A stretch of 64,000 nucleotides of DNA from Streptomyces sp. NBC_00691 (GTDB lineage Bacteria > Actinomycetota > Actinomycetes > Streptomycetales > Streptomycetaceae): the NCBI RefSeq assembly GCF_036226665.1, contig NZ_CP109007.1, forward strand, positions 6,944,001 through 7,008,000. The letters are read 5' to 3'. The notes under the pieces are model-generated. The model did no database searches. It saw only the letters and a program-made list of their open reading frames with translations, and was not told the origin of the DNA. The position numbers were made by a program, and so were the translations under genes. Below are positions 7,652 to 16,624 of this stretch, piece after piece. The stretch's first letter is position 1. Each line of letters opens with the position of its first letter.

Positions 7652-8605
7652 ATGCCATGGCACACCGATCCCAGCCGGAACGGCGCACACAGCGCACGCG
7701 GCACCCGTGGCAGAGCACGGCCCAGGAACGCGAGCCCCGGCCGCGCACCCGTCGAACCCCTCCCCGGCCCCGGACGGGCCGAACGCCGCCGTGCCGCCGC
7801 CCAGCGAGGCCGGGGCAGAGGCCGCCCGGCCGTCCCCGCGCCGAACGGGGGCGGTACCGGGACCGGCGACGGGCGTCCCCTCTCCCGGGTGGCGGCGCGC
7901 CGCGCGGCCCGGGAGGCGAAGGCGGCCAAGGAGAGCGCCGGTGCGGTCGTCGGCGAACTGTTCATCACGCTCGGCGCGGTCATGCTGCTCTTCGTCGCCT
8001 ACCAGCTCTGGTGGACGAACGTCCTCGCCGGCCAGGAGACCGACCGCGCCAAGGAGCAGATCGAGGACACCTGGGCCAAGGACGACGCGGCCAAGGACGA
8101 CAGCGAGCCGGGAGCGTTCGAACCCGGCGAGGGCTTCGCCATCATGTACATCCCCAAGCTGGACGTCGTCGTGCCCGTCGCCGAGGGCATCAGCAAGGCG
8201 AAGGTCCTCGACAAGGGCATGGTCGGCCACTACGCCGAAGGCAGGCTCAAGACGGCCATGCCCTCCGACAAGCAGGGCAACTTCGCCGTCGCCGGCCACC
8301 GCAACACCCACGGCGAACCGTTCCGGTACATCAACCGGTTGAAGCCCGGCGACCCCATCGTCGTCGAGACCCGGAACGCGTACTACACCTACGAGATGGC
8401 GAGCATCCTGCCCCAGACCGCCCCCTCGAACGTCTCCGTGATCGAACCCGTCCCGAAGGGCTCCGGATTCACCGAGCCCGGCCGGTTCATCACGCTGACC
8501 ACCTGCACACCCGAGTTCACCAGCACCTACCGCATGATCGTGTGGGGCAGGCTGATCGAGGAACGTCCGCGCAGTCAGGGAAAGCCGAAAGCGCTCGCGG
8601 GCTGA
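7652..8605 (+). CDS. Class E sortase
   Basis: Cell-wall transpeptidase of 317 residues that anchors surface proteins; class E sortases of actinobacteria prefer LAxTG signals. It has a basic, Pro/Arg-rich cytoplasmic tail, a membrane anchor at about residues 98-122 (LFITLGAVMLLFVAYQLWW), and the sortase barrel. The catalytic His is in AVAGHRNTHG, the Cys at 285 in LTTCTPEF and the Arg at 294 in STYRMIVWG. The ATG at 7652 has AGGAGG 8-9 nt upstream. No LPxTG-type substrate lies next to it in the window. It is divergent from a peptidoglycan-binding protein gene. Confidence 0.9.
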   Translation: MPWHTDPSRNGAHSARGTRGRARPRNASPGRAPVEPLPGPGRAERRRAAAQRGRGRGRPAVPAPNGGGTGTGDGRPLSRVAARRAAREAKAAKESAGAVVGELFITLGAVMLLFVAYQLWWTNVLAGQETDRAKEQIEDTWAKDDAAKDDSEPGAFEPGEGFAIMYIPKLDVVVPVAEGISKAKVLDKGMVGHYAEGRLKTAMPSDKQGNFAVAGHRNTHGEPFRYINRLKPGDPIVVETRNAYYTYEMASILPQTAPSNVSVIEPVPKGSGFTEPGRFITLTTCTPEFTSTYRMIVWGRLIEERPRSQGKPKALAG

Positions 8606-8611
8606 CGAGCC

Positions 8612-8631
8612 CGGCCCCCGCCTCGGGGCCG
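8612..8631. terminator. Short hairpin between convergent genes
   Basis: CGGCCCC (8612-8618) and GGGGCCG (8625-8631) form a 7-bp stem with a 6-nt loop between the sortase stop and the response-regulator stop. It has no U-tract, as is usual in high-GC genomes, and probably serves both directions. Confidence 0.5.
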
Positions 8632-8639
8632 CCCCGGCC

Positions 8640-9344
8640 TCAGGCCGGGATCTCCGCGGCCGCCGGTGCCTCCAGCTTGATCCCGACGCTGCGGACCGTG
8701 TGCAGGTACCGGGGGCGGGTCGCCGATTCCCCCAGTTTCCGGCGCAGCCAGGAGAGATGGACGTCCACGGTGCGCTCCCCGCGGTACGTCTGCAGCCACA
8801 CCTGCCGGAACAGTTCGCTGCGCGCCACGACGACCCCGGGGCGCCACGCCAGGTACTCCAGGAGGTCGAACTCCTTGCGCGTCAGGTCGAGCGGGGAGCC
8901 GTCCAGGACGGCCAGCCGACGGGCCCCGTCGACGGCGAGCCCGCCCACCTCCACGACGTCCGGGCACAGGCCTCCGCTTCCGGAGGCCGCCCGCCGCAGC
9001 ACCGCGGTCATCCTGGCGATGAGGTGGTCCACGGAGAAAGGCCTGACGAGGTAGTCGTCGGCCCCGCTGCCCAGCACCCGTACGATCTCGCGCTCGTCGC
9101 GCCGGGCCGTCACGACGACCACGGGGATGTCCGAGACGGTACGGAGCATCTTGAGCATCTCCAGGCCGTCGAGGTCGGGCAGGCCCAGGTCGAGCACCAT
9201 CACGTCGAACGGCTCGTTCAGGACGGCACGCAGCGCGCCCAGGGCCGTCCCGCAGTCCCGCACGGTGTACGAGGCGTCCGCGAGACGCCTGTGCAGGGCG
9301 GAGCGGACGGACGGATCGTCGTCGACGAGAAGCACCTTTGCCAT
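8640..9344 (-). CDS. Orphan OmpR/PhoB-type response regulator
   Basis: 234-residue response regulator. The receiver domain has the acidic pair in LLVDDDPSV, phospho-acceptor Asp at about 52 (MVLDLGLPDLDG), the conserved Thr/Ser position in VVVTARRDE and Lys replaced by Arg in VRPFSVDHL. The C-terminal winged helix includes LDLTRKEFDLLEYLAWRPG, the wing YRGERTVDVHLSWLRRKLG and YLHTVRSVGIKLE. The invariant receiver lysine is arginine, so phosphorylation chemistry may be altered. No intact histidine kinase is adjacent. I chose ATG 9344 over a GTG at 9365 because the latter lies inside a palindromic operator; neither start has a strong ribosome site. Confidence 0.85.
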   Translation of the reverse strand: MAKVLLVDDDPSVRSALHRRLADASYTVRDCGTALGALRAVLNEPFDVMVLDLGLPDLDGLEMLKMLRTVSDIPVVVVTARRDEREIVRVLGSGADDYLVRPFSVDHLIARMTAVLRRAASGSGGLCPDVVEVGGLAVDGARRLAVLDGSPLDLTRKEFDLLEYLAWRPGVVVARSELFRQVWLQTYRGERTVDVHLSWLRRKLGESATRPRYLHTVRSVGIKLEAPAAAEIPA

Positions 9345-9359
9345 GTGGTGCACGCTACG

Positions 9360-9377
9360 TGACACATATATGTGTCA
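9360..9377. promoter_or_regulatory. Perfect 18-bp palindrome at the response-regulator start
   Basis: TGACACATATATGTGTCA is perfectly palindromic and lies 16 bp upstream of the ATG, with TTGACA of a leftward -35 embedded in its right half. Its position over the promoter suggests an operator for a dimeric repressor. OmpR-type proteins usually bind direct repeats, so a different regulator is more likely. Confidence 0.55.
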
Positions 9378-9483
9378 AGCCGCCGGGGGCTGGGCTTGGG
9401 TGAGGGGACGGCTATGGCATGTGTGGGTACGCGGCCTGAGCGGGAGGCCGGGCCGTCGGGGGCGGGATCGCACGCCTGACCGG

Positions 9484-9498
9484 TTAAGGATCTTTAAG
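9484..9498 (-). promoter_or_regulatory. CTTAA direct-repeat element upstream of the response regulator
   Basis: On the minus strand this reads CTTAAAGATCCTTAA, a 10-bp-period relative of the CTTAAACAACCCTTAA element in front of the sortase and of the one at 10516-10531. It lies about 140 bp upstream of the response-regulator start and in the same orientation. A role as that protein's own box is inference. Confidence 0.4.
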
Positions 9499-9653
9499 AC
9501 ATGGGAAAGCCCGCGTTAACCCCTCCCGCGCGCCTCGCCTCATAAGATGGCATGTGCCGCTGACGCAGCCGCCGGGAGCTCGTGCCGGCGGAGGGGAGCG
9601 CCGACTTCGGGCGGTCCCGGAAACGGGAGGACCGGCGGAAGGGGGCCGAGCCG

Positions 9654-10124
9654 CTACGTCGCGGGGACGGTCGCGGTGTAGAAGACGGAGGACCCCTGCT
9701 TGGTGCGGTGCGCGTGCCCCTTGGCGACGAGGTTCTCCAGGGAGGTGCGCACGACGGTGGTCTGGATGTGCCGGTCGCGGTGCCGCTCGGCGAGGGCGGT
9801 CGTCACGTCCGACGCGGAACAGGGAGCGTCGCTCGCGGCGAGGTGATGGCGGATCAGCTCGACGAGCGTGGCCTTTCCCGCGCCGGAATTCCTCCCGCCC
9901 TTTCCTGCGTTCTGGCGGGGGACCGGGCGGCCGGATTCCGGAGCGCCGGTCCGAAGGGCCTGCTGGAGACTGAGCAGAACGCCGTGGTCGTGCATCAGCT
10001 CGTCGAGTTCGGCCGTCAGGCGGGCGACCTCGCCGCGGATGCGCTCCTGCTCCGCCACGTTGCGCTGGAGATCATCGGCGACCTTGCTGCTGTATGCGGA
10101 CGTGAGTTCCGTTTCTCCCGGCAT
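9654..10124 (-). CDS. Coiled-coil and winged-helix-like regulatory protein
   Basis: 156-residue protein with no named family that I recognise with certainty. Residues 15-60 form a heptad-rich helix (VAEQERIRGEVARLTAELDE), a probable coiled-coil dimerisation segment. After a basic linker, residues 85-150 look like a winged helix: ATLVELIRHHLAASDAPCSA, DVTTALAERHRDRHIQTTVV and RTSLENLVAKGHAHRTKQGS, ending in a beta-hairpin. This suggests a small DNA-binding regulator of a type common in Streptomyces. The ATG at 10124 has GAGGGA 3-5 nt before it. It stands alone between the response regulator and the PAS gene. Confidence 0.65.
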   Translation of the reverse strand: MPGETELTSAYSSKVADDLQRNVAEQERIRGEVARLTAELDELMHDHGVLLSLQQALRTGAPESGRPVPRQNAGKGGRNSGAGKATLVELIRHHLAASDAPCSASDVTTALAERHRDRHIQTTVVRTSLENLVAKGHAHRTKQGSSVFYTATVPAT

Positions 10125-10701
10125 ACTTCCCTCTTCGTCGAATGGGGTCGGACACGCAGGACGTCGCCCCGTCGCTTTCGGCTGTCGGATCTTCCGCTTT
10201 CGGTCCCGCTTTCCGCTGTAGCCGACGGCGTAAGCCGACGACCACTGTAGGGCATCGCCTTCACATACTCGGATTTCGGGTGACCGGCATGCCATGGGCG
10301 CGCTTTATTGGTCATGCGACCAATTCACGACCGGGAATTTCGGAGTAAATAGAGGTGCCCGTTCGGACTGGTGCGACCACCGGTGAGCGGGCGCCTGGTC
10401 AACGGCCGGGGCGGTCGACGAGGGCCGCCCGGGGGTGCCGACCGATGTCACGTCAGCCACCCTGCCGCAGTGCGGAGGCTGTGTTCGGACAGCCTCATCC
10501 CCGCCTGATCATGACCTCAAAGAACCCTTAAGAAACACCTGTCGACGCTCCCGCGCCGCACATATGCCATCAACGGATGGTTAGGTTTCCCGTGGCCCAC
10601 CCCACCACCGCCGGGCCACCCACCCTCATCTCCGCGCAGGTCCGGCCGTCCCGACACCGCGGCACCTGCCGGTTCCCACGCCCGGAAAAGGAAACGTCGC
10701 C
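10125..10701. other. 577-bp divergent intergenic region with two regulatory elements
   Basis: No gene is visible here. It contains ATTGGTC-ATGC-GACCAAT (10307-10324), an inverted repeat with perfect 7-bp arms that is candidate operator for the leftward winged-helix gene. It also contains CTCAAAGAACCCTTAA (10516-10531), an 11-bp-period direct repeat that matches the sortase-upstream element at 14 of 16 positions and lies 171 bp before the PAS gene. The stretch is noticeably more A/T-rich than its surroundings around both elements. Confidence 0.6.
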
Positions 10702-12355
10702 ATGGTCCTGCCCCTCTCCCGAGGCGCTGCCCGCCTCGCGGCCGTACTCGACGCCCTCCCCGACGGCCTCGTGCTCGTCGACCGCGACGGCACGGTCGTC
10801 CATGCCAACACCACCGCCCTCGGCATGTTCGAGACCCCCGGCACCGCACTCGTCGGGCGCGCGCTGCTGGATCTGCTGCCGACGTTCGACCCGCGGCTGA
10901 TCCCGGGCTCGGCGCGCCGCCCGGATCCGGCGGACGAGCGGGCCCGGACCAGGGCGACGCGGATGATCGCACGACGCACGGACGGCGTCGCGTTCCCGGT
11001 CGAGGTGACCGATGCCGGCCTGGAGGACGGGCATGGGGCGCACGACGCGTCCAGCGGGTACACCGGGTACGAGCTGCTGATGCTCGTCGTCCGCGATCGC
11101 ACGGGCACCGTCGACACCGAGACCGAACTGACCCGCTCGCGGCGGCAGACGGAGGTGATCCTGCGGGCCGCCCTCGGAGGGCGTCGCCGGGACGGACACC
11201 GATGGCCGGGTCGTCCTGGTGAACCCCGCCTTCGCCGAGATCCTCGGCTACCGCACCGCCGAACTCGACGGCGCCGAGCTGCATCCGCTGATCCTCGGCA
11301 GACGCGCGGACGGCACCCCGTTCCCGTACGAGGAGTCCCCGCTCGCCGACACCCTCAGGTCCGGCCGGAAGCACCGCGTGCGCGGTCAGGTCCTGTGGTC
11401 CAAGGCCGGCGACCGGGTGCCCGTCGACCTCACCACCGCGCCCGTACGCGACGGCGACCGGCTCATCGGCGCCGTCATGACCTTCACCGACCGCAGGCCG
11501 TACGAGGAGCTGATCGCCCGGCACGCCGCCGATCGCGAGGAACAGGCGGAGCGGTACGCGGCCCTCGCCTCCCGGTACGCCGAACTGACCTCGGCACCGG
11601 CCGAGTTCCGGCCGTACGCGGCCGATCCGCTCACCGCGGACGGCCCGGAGGACCCGCGGCGGGAAGAAGCGGCGGCGGGTATCACCCGGCACCCCACCAC
11701 ACTGGGCACCGTCGTGACCGCCGGCATCGACAAGGCCTCCGCGCTCACCGGCCCGCACCGCACGCAGTTCGCCGTGCACGCCCCGCCCGTCGTCGTCGCG
11801 CTCGATCCGGCGCGCGCGTCGACCGCCCTGGCCCATCTGATCGCCGACGCCTCAGGGGTCACCTCCGCGGGCGCGGCCCGCCCGGGCGCGCGGGCCGTGC
11901 CCCGGGCCGACACCACCGTCGTCATCACGGCGGGGCTGCGCGGTGACCAGCTGCGCATCGAGATCTCCGGCCCCAGAGCCGTCAACGACCCGGCTCACGT
12001 CCTCGTCGCGCGGGCCATCGTCGACGCCCACGGCGGAGACCTCGTCGCCCGGGAGCACCCCCGGGGCTACGGCCTCACCTATGTCATCCGGATCCCGCAG
12101 AACCCCGCGCCCCCACCCGTACCCGCGGCCTCGTCCCTCGCGCAGTCCCGTCCCCGGCGCTCGCTCCAGGACCCGGTCGCCGGCTCCTGGATCATCGGCG
12201 CGGCGGTCGGCGCGCACCGGGACAGGACGGCCGCCCGCTCCCGTCCTTATGCCGTCCCGGCCGAGTCGGCTCCCCGCCTCCGGAGCGGCGGCGACGAGGC
12301 CGCGCAGCAGCGCATCGTCCACCTCCTCGCCAGGATCAGGCGCGACTCCGCCTGA
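10702..12355 (+). pseudogene. PAS-domain sensor protein with a degenerate kinase tail, frameshifted
   Basis: Two halves of one gene lie in different frames. The first (from ATG 10702) encodes a PAS domain, LDALPDGLVLVDRDGTVVHA. The second resumes with PAS2 (VVLVNPAFAEILGYRTAEL) and ends in a HATPase-like segment, AIVDAHGGDLVAREHPRGYG. Removing one G near 11176-11180 joins them as RAALEGVAGTDTDGRVVLV and restores about 550 residues. The tail lacks an H-box, the N-box asparagines and the DxGxG motif, so even the intact protein would be a pseudokinase-like sensor. It may be a real mutation or a sequencing error. The translation start has GGAAA upstream. Confidence 0.75.
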
Positions 12356-12452
12356 CCGGACCCGCCGCCCCCGCGGCACCCCGCGCGCTCCACGGGGCGC
12401 GGGTGGCGGCCCTCGGAGCGGCGTCGGTCGGCTCGCCGACGGGCCGTCACGG

Positions 12453-12492
12453 CCGCACGGCGCCACCACCCGGGAGTGGTGACGCCGTGCGG
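12453..12492. terminator. Strong bidirectional hairpin
   Basis: CCGCACGGCG (12453-12462) and CACCAC pair with GTGGTG and CGCCGTGCGG (12483-12492), giving 16 base pairs with a single c/a mismatch and a 6-nt loop. It lies between the convergent ends of the PAS gene and the subtilase gene, 34 bp beyond the subtilase stop. Confidence 0.8.
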
Positions 12493-12525
12493 GACGTGAA
12501 CGGCTGAACCGCTAACGGATACGCG

Positions 12526-15500
12526 TCACTTGCCGAGCCACGCGTTGTGGACGGTCAGCGTCGACGTGTTGCCCTGCTTGTCCTCGACCACGGCGGAGAG
12601 CGAGATCCCGCTGTCCTTGGCAGGACTCTTCACGGAGATCGCGCCGTTCCGGACCGGCACCCGGTGCCAGGTCTTCCCGTCGTCGTAACTCACCGAGACC
12701 TTCAGGGACATGAGGTTCGTCCCGGCGGCGGAGCCCTGCACGGTGACCGGGACGACGACCGGAACCCGCGCGGCGGCACGCGAGGTGAGGTCGACGGGTG
12801 CGGTGAAGCGGACGGTGGACACCGGCAGCGCGGTGGTGGCCGTGACCTGCTTCGAACGGAAGGTGAAGCTCGTGTCGACCCGGGTGGACGCGGCGGCGAG
12901 CTGCGCCGAGCGCTCCACGGAGGTCACCAGCCGGTACTCGGCGTCGGAGCCGTCGACCGTGAAGGGCTGCGAGCCGGTCAGCGGGTCGTCGTTCTCGGCG
13001 ACCTTGACGCCGTCGCGGTACAGCGTCGACGTGGCCGAGGTGTTCGGGGAGTTTCCCGCGTGCCCCTTGCCGTCGGCGAACAGCGGCAGCGAACCGACGA
13101 GCTGCTGCTCGCCCGTAGCCGGGTCGGGAGCGGTGCGGAACACGCCCGCGTTCCCGCCCAGGAGCGGGCCGAGGACGCCCGTGTTGAACGTCTCGCGGTA
13201 GGTCCGCCCGGCCTCGTAACGCTGCGGCCGGGCCATCTCCCAGCTGCCCTCGTAGGCCGGGTAGCCCCACTGGTCGGGCGCGCCCGCCTGGTCGAACCTG
13301 GTGACCCACTCGACGTCGTCCGCGGTGGAGACGTAGAAGGTGCGCGTGCCCGGCGCCGGCTGCGGGTCGGAGAAGCCGTTGCCTTCCGGGGCGCCCGGGA
13401 TGTGGGCGAAGGGGGAGACGAAGGCGGACTTCCCGGGGGCGGAGGCTCCGAGGCCCACCTTGAGGGTGGCCAGCTCGTTCGCCTTCACGTGCTTGGTGTA
13501 GCCGGTCGCGACCTTGTCCGTCCTCCCGCCGAAGGCCACCGAGTACTGGCTGGTGGCGTCCTTGAGGAAGTGGGCGTCCCAGGTCTGCAGCAGCGAGCCG
13601 TCGGTGACGGCCGGACCCATGTGGGCGGTACGGAAACCGGCGAAGCTCCTGAGGACCCAGCCGTTGCCGACGCGGCCGATGTCGGTGCCGCCGAGCTCGT
13701 AGTACGTGCCTCCGTAGTCCACCGCGTCGATGCCGGGCACGGTGAGGTCCACCGGCTCGGTGGTCCGCGCGTCGGAGACGACGGTGGTGTCGCCGGAGAC
13801 CTCCAGCTTCGGCTGGGCGATCCAGTCGGTGCCCTTGGTGTAGTCCGACGGGTCCTGGTAGACCGCCGTGCTGAGGGTGTACGAGCCCTTGGGGACCCGG
13901 ATGGTGTGGCTGCCCGGCTCGTTGTCGATACGGGTGCCGAAGCCGGCCGCCGCGCCCGAGACGCCGACCAGCGTGCTGGTGAAGTTCTGGGCGTCGGCGC
14001 CGTCACGGCCGACGGTACGGAGCGTGACGTCGTACGACTCCGCCTCGCGGACGGCCACCGCGGCCGTGCGGACCGACTGGCCCGCGGCGGTGGCGGTGAC
14101 GTAGCCCGAGTAGTCGCCGTCGGCGTCACCGATCCGGGTGTCGGCGGTCAGGTCGACCTCGGCCCGGCCGCCGGCGGGCACGGTCACCTTGTCGGTGCCG
14201 AGCGCGAAGAAACCTGCGGGGGCCGGCTTGCCCTTCGGGTCGAGCGTGGCCACCGACAGGTCGAGGGTGACGTCGGTGGTCCCGAGGTTGCGGTAGGCGA
14301 GCTTCCGGGTGACGGGCAGGTCGTCCGCGTGCGGCCACCGCGCCGTGCCGAAGGTCAGCGAGACCGGATCGGCGACGACGCTCTGGGACAGGGCCTTGTC
14401 GACCTGGACGCGACCGGAGCCCTGCTGGAAGGCGGTGTAGCCGCCGCCCTTGGTGGACGCGGTCAGCGCGCCCTTGAGCTCGGTGGACTTCCAGTCCGGG
14501 TGACGCTGCTTCAGGATCGCCGCCGCGCCCGCCACATGCGGGGTGGCCATGGAGGTGCCGTCGATCTGCAGGTACCCGGGGGCGGGGTGCGGGGTGCCGG
14601 GGCGCGTGTCGATCGCGCTGCCGGCCGCGGCGGCCGCGGCGATGGCCACGCCGGGCGCGGTCAGGTCCGGCTTGACCGCTCCGTCACCGACGCGCGGGCC
14701 GGTGCTGGAGAAGGCCGCGAGGCGGTCGTCCTTGTCGACGGCGCCGACGGTCAGCGCGGCGTCCGCGCTGCCCGGCGAGCCCAGCGTCGAGGCGCCGTCC
14801 TCGCCCTCGTTGCCCGCGGCGATCGCGAACAGGATCCCCTTCTCGGCGGACAGCCGGTCGACCGCCTCCTCCAGCGGGTCGACGCCGGGGCTGTCGGGGC
14901 CGCCGAGGCTGAGGTTGACCACGTCCGCGCCCTCGGCGGCGGCCCACTCCATGCCGGCCAGGACGGCGGAGTCGTCACCGAAGCCGTTGTCGTCGAGGAC
15001 CTTGCCGCTGATCAGCTTGGCGCCGGGGGCGACGCCCTTGAACCGGCCGCCGGACTTGGCACCCGTGCCCGCCGCGATCGAGGCGACGTGGGTGCCGTGT
15101 CCGACGCGGTCCACGGCGTCGGCCGAGGCGGAGAAGTTCTTCTCGCCGACGACCTGGGAGCTGAGATCGTCATGCGTCTTGTCGACCCCGGTGTCGAGGA
15201 CGGCGATCGTGACGCCCGTACCGTCGTACCCGGACTCCCACGCCTTGTCGGCGCCGATCTGCGGGACGCTGCGGTCCAGGCTCGCGGCCCGCACCCCGTC
15301 CAGCCACACCTTGCCGATGCCGGAGGCGGTGGCCCGCAGGCCGCTGCTCCGCCGGTCGGTCAGCGCGTCCCACACCCGGGCGACATCGTCCGGGGAGGTG
15401 CGGATGGCATCGGCGTCGAGGGTCGGGAACGTCCGCCGCAGCTGGGTGTCGCCGGCCGAGCGCACCTCGGCCCGTGCGGCACCGGCGCCCTTCTCGTACT

Positions 15501-15867
15501 GCACGATCAGTTTGAGTCCGTCCCGATGGCTCTCGCGCAGCCGCGCGTCGGTGAGCACCTCGAGGTCGAAGAGCCGCTGGTCCAGCTTGCCGGCGGCTAT
15601 CAGGCTCTGCGCGTCGCTGGGCACGACCAGCGTGCGGTCGTTGACGCGCTGCACCTGTACGGGTATGTGCTCACGGCCCCGGGCGGCCTCGAAGCCCACC
15701 ATGCGGCCCTTGGCGTTCACCACCACGCGGTCGCCGGTGACGAGGGTGATCCGCTGGTCGGTGCCGGGGCGCGGGGTGTCGGGTGTGGCCGTCGCGGGGC
15801 CGGTCATGCCTGCTACCAGGGCCACGGATGTGGCCGCTGCGATGGTGAAGGCGCTTGCTCTCTTCAC
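12526..15867 (-). CDS. Secreted S8 family serine protease (subtilase)
   Basis: Exported subtilisin-like protease of about 1113 residues. The signal peptide (VKRASAFTIAAATSVALVAG, cleavage near ATA) is followed by a propeptide to about 200. The catalytic domain has Asp225 in AVLDTGVDKTHDDL, His257 in VGHGTHVASIAAG and Ser439 in DGTSMATPHVAGA. About 600 residues of beta-rich C-terminal domains follow, like the large Streptomyces subtilases acting on extracellular protein. The GTG at 15867 is taken as start; a TTG at 15879 sits unusually close behind GGGGGAG, and the ribosome site does not settle the choice. It is monocistronic and ends at a strong terminator. Confidence 0.85.
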   Translation of the reverse strand: MKRASAFTIAAATSVALVAGMTGPATATPDTPRPGTDQRITLVTGDRVVVNAKGRMVGFEAARGREHIPVQVQRVNDRTLVVPSDAQSLIAAGKLDQRLFDLEVLTDARLRESHRDGLKLIVQYEKGAGAARAEVRSAGDTQLRRTFPTLDADAIRTSPDDVARVWDALTDRRSSGLRATASGIGKVWLDGVRAASLDRSVPQIGADKAWESGYDGTGVTIAVLDTGVDKTHDDLSSQVVGEKNFSASADAVDRVGHGTHVASIAAGTGAKSGGRFKGVAPGAKLISGKVLDDNGFGDDSAVLAGMEWAAAEGADVVNLSLGGPDSPGVDPLEEAVDRLSAEKGILFAIAAGNEGEDGASTLGSPGSADAALTVGAVDKDDRLAAFSSTGPRVGDGAVKPDLTAPGVAIAAAAAAGSAIDTRPGTPHPAPGYLQIDGTSMATPHVAGAAAILKQRHPDWKSTELKGALTASTKGGGYTAFQQGSGRVQVDKALSQSVVADPVSLTFGTARWPHADDLPVTRKLAYRNLGTTDVTLDLSVATLDPKGKPAPAGFFALGTDKVTVPAGGRAEVDLTADTRIGDADGDYSGYVTATAAGQSVRTAAVAVREAESYDVTLRTVGRDGADAQNFTSTLVGVSGAAAGFGTRIDNEPGSHTIRVPKGSYTLSTAVYQDPSDYTKGTDWIAQPKLEVSGDTTVVSDARTTEPVDLTVPGIDAVDYGGTYYELGGTDIGRVGNGWVLRSFAGFRTAHMGPAVTDGSLLQTWDAHFLKDATSQYSVAFGGRTDKVATGYTKHVKANELATLKVGLGASAPGKSAFVSPFAHIPGAPEGNGFSDPQPAPGTRTFYVSTADDVEWVTRFDQAGAPDQWGYPAYEGSWEMARPQRYEAGRTYRETFNTGVLGPLLGGNAGVFRTAPDPATGEQQLVGSLPLFADGKGHAGNSPNTSATSTLYRDGVKVAENDDPLTGSQPFTVDGSDAEYRLVTSVERSAQLAAASTRVDTSFTFRSKQVTATTALPVSTVRFTAPVDLTSRAAARVPVVVPVTVQGSAAGTNLMSLKVSVSYDDGKTWHRVPVRNGAISVKSPAKDSGISLSAVVEDKQGNTSTLTVHNAWLGK

Positions 15868-16286
15868 ATGTGCGCGCAAGTCTCCCCCAGGAGCTTGGGA
15901 TGAGGTCGAGTGGTCGGTTCCGGCCGGACGCAACGACGCCCGCCACCGGTCAGCGCAGTATGTGAGCTGATCGACAACGGGGCGGGCGTGGGGGATTGAG
16001 CTGCGTGGTTTCCGGCCATCGGGGAGACCCGGTGTGCGATGGGGCCACGACGGCTCTGTGACGGCACCATGACGACGGGGCGATCCTTGTGCGACACCGG
16101 ACGTCCCGGAAGGCTCCGCATCGCAGTTCCCGCCGACCTTCCGGGCGCCTTCGCACGGGCGGTCGGAGCGTGTCCCTCCTCTTGGCTGTATCCGCACCCT
16201 GGGGGAGGGCCTTCGGGCCGGGTGCGGATCCCGGCCCGGCGGCGCGCTGTCGCCGCGGCGGAGCTGCCGCCGGGGTGCGGCGTGCG
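15868..16286. other. 419-bp intergenic region upstream of the subtilase
   Basis: No coding sequence is evident. It contains the leader of the subtilase gene and, at its far end, the terminator hairpin of the small gene upstream (16190-16229). I see no clear -35/-10 pair for the protease. Confidence 0.6.
16190..16229 (-). terminator. Hairpin behind the small exported-protein gene
   Basis: ATCCGCACCC (16190-16199) and GGGTGCGGAT (16220-16229) form a perfect 10-bp stem around a 20-nt loop that can itself pair (GGGCC/GGCCC-like). It starts 58 bp beyond the stop codon of the leftward gene ending at 16287. Confidence 0.6.
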
Positions 16287-16478
16287 TCAGCCGAAGTCGG
16301 GGACGGGGTGGTTCGGGGCGAGGGCGGCGGCGATGCGCTGGGCGATGGTGTGGGCGCTGTGGCCGGCCGGGGCGGTGGGGCCGTCGGTGGTCGAGACCGG
16401 GGAGCCGAGCGCGAGGAGCACGGTGACCGCGGCGAGGGCGGCGGTGCGGGCCAGGAAGGGGGCACGAGCTGATCTCAT
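16287..16478 (-). CDS. Small exported peptide of unknown function
   Basis: 63-residue ORF with a signal-like N-terminus: basic MRSARAPFLAR, then hydrophobic AALAAVTVLLALG, then a short mature part ending HPVPDFG. It is supported by codon bias and by a terminator hairpin downstream, but no good ribosome site precedes the ATG at 16478. Function is not recognisable. It lies between the subtilase and the Rrf2 regulator, transcribed in the same direction as both. Confidence 0.5.
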   Translation of the reverse strand: MRSARAPFLARTAALAAVTVLLALGSPVSTTDGPTAPAGHSAHTIAQRIAAALAPNHPVPDFG

Positions 16479-16624
16479 GGCGGGAGTATCGGCCGCGGCG
16501 CACCGGTCCGGTGCCGGAGGCGCCGCCGACCCGCACCTTGTCACCCGTCAGGCCCGCGTGCGCGGCCCCGCCCGGGAGGACGGGGCGTGCGGGGTCCGTG
16601 CCTCAGTCGGTGCTCGCGGTCGCG

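Noticed and set aside
10702..12355. Programmed frameshifting in the PAS gene
   Set aside because: There is no slippery heptamer with a stimulatory structure at the junction, only a short G run; mutation or base-call error is simpler.
15868..16536. N-terminal extension of the subtilase frame by more than 200 residues
   Set aside because: The extension is low-complexity Arg/Pro sequence lying before a clear signal peptide and overlapping another small gene; the secreted protease must start near 15867.
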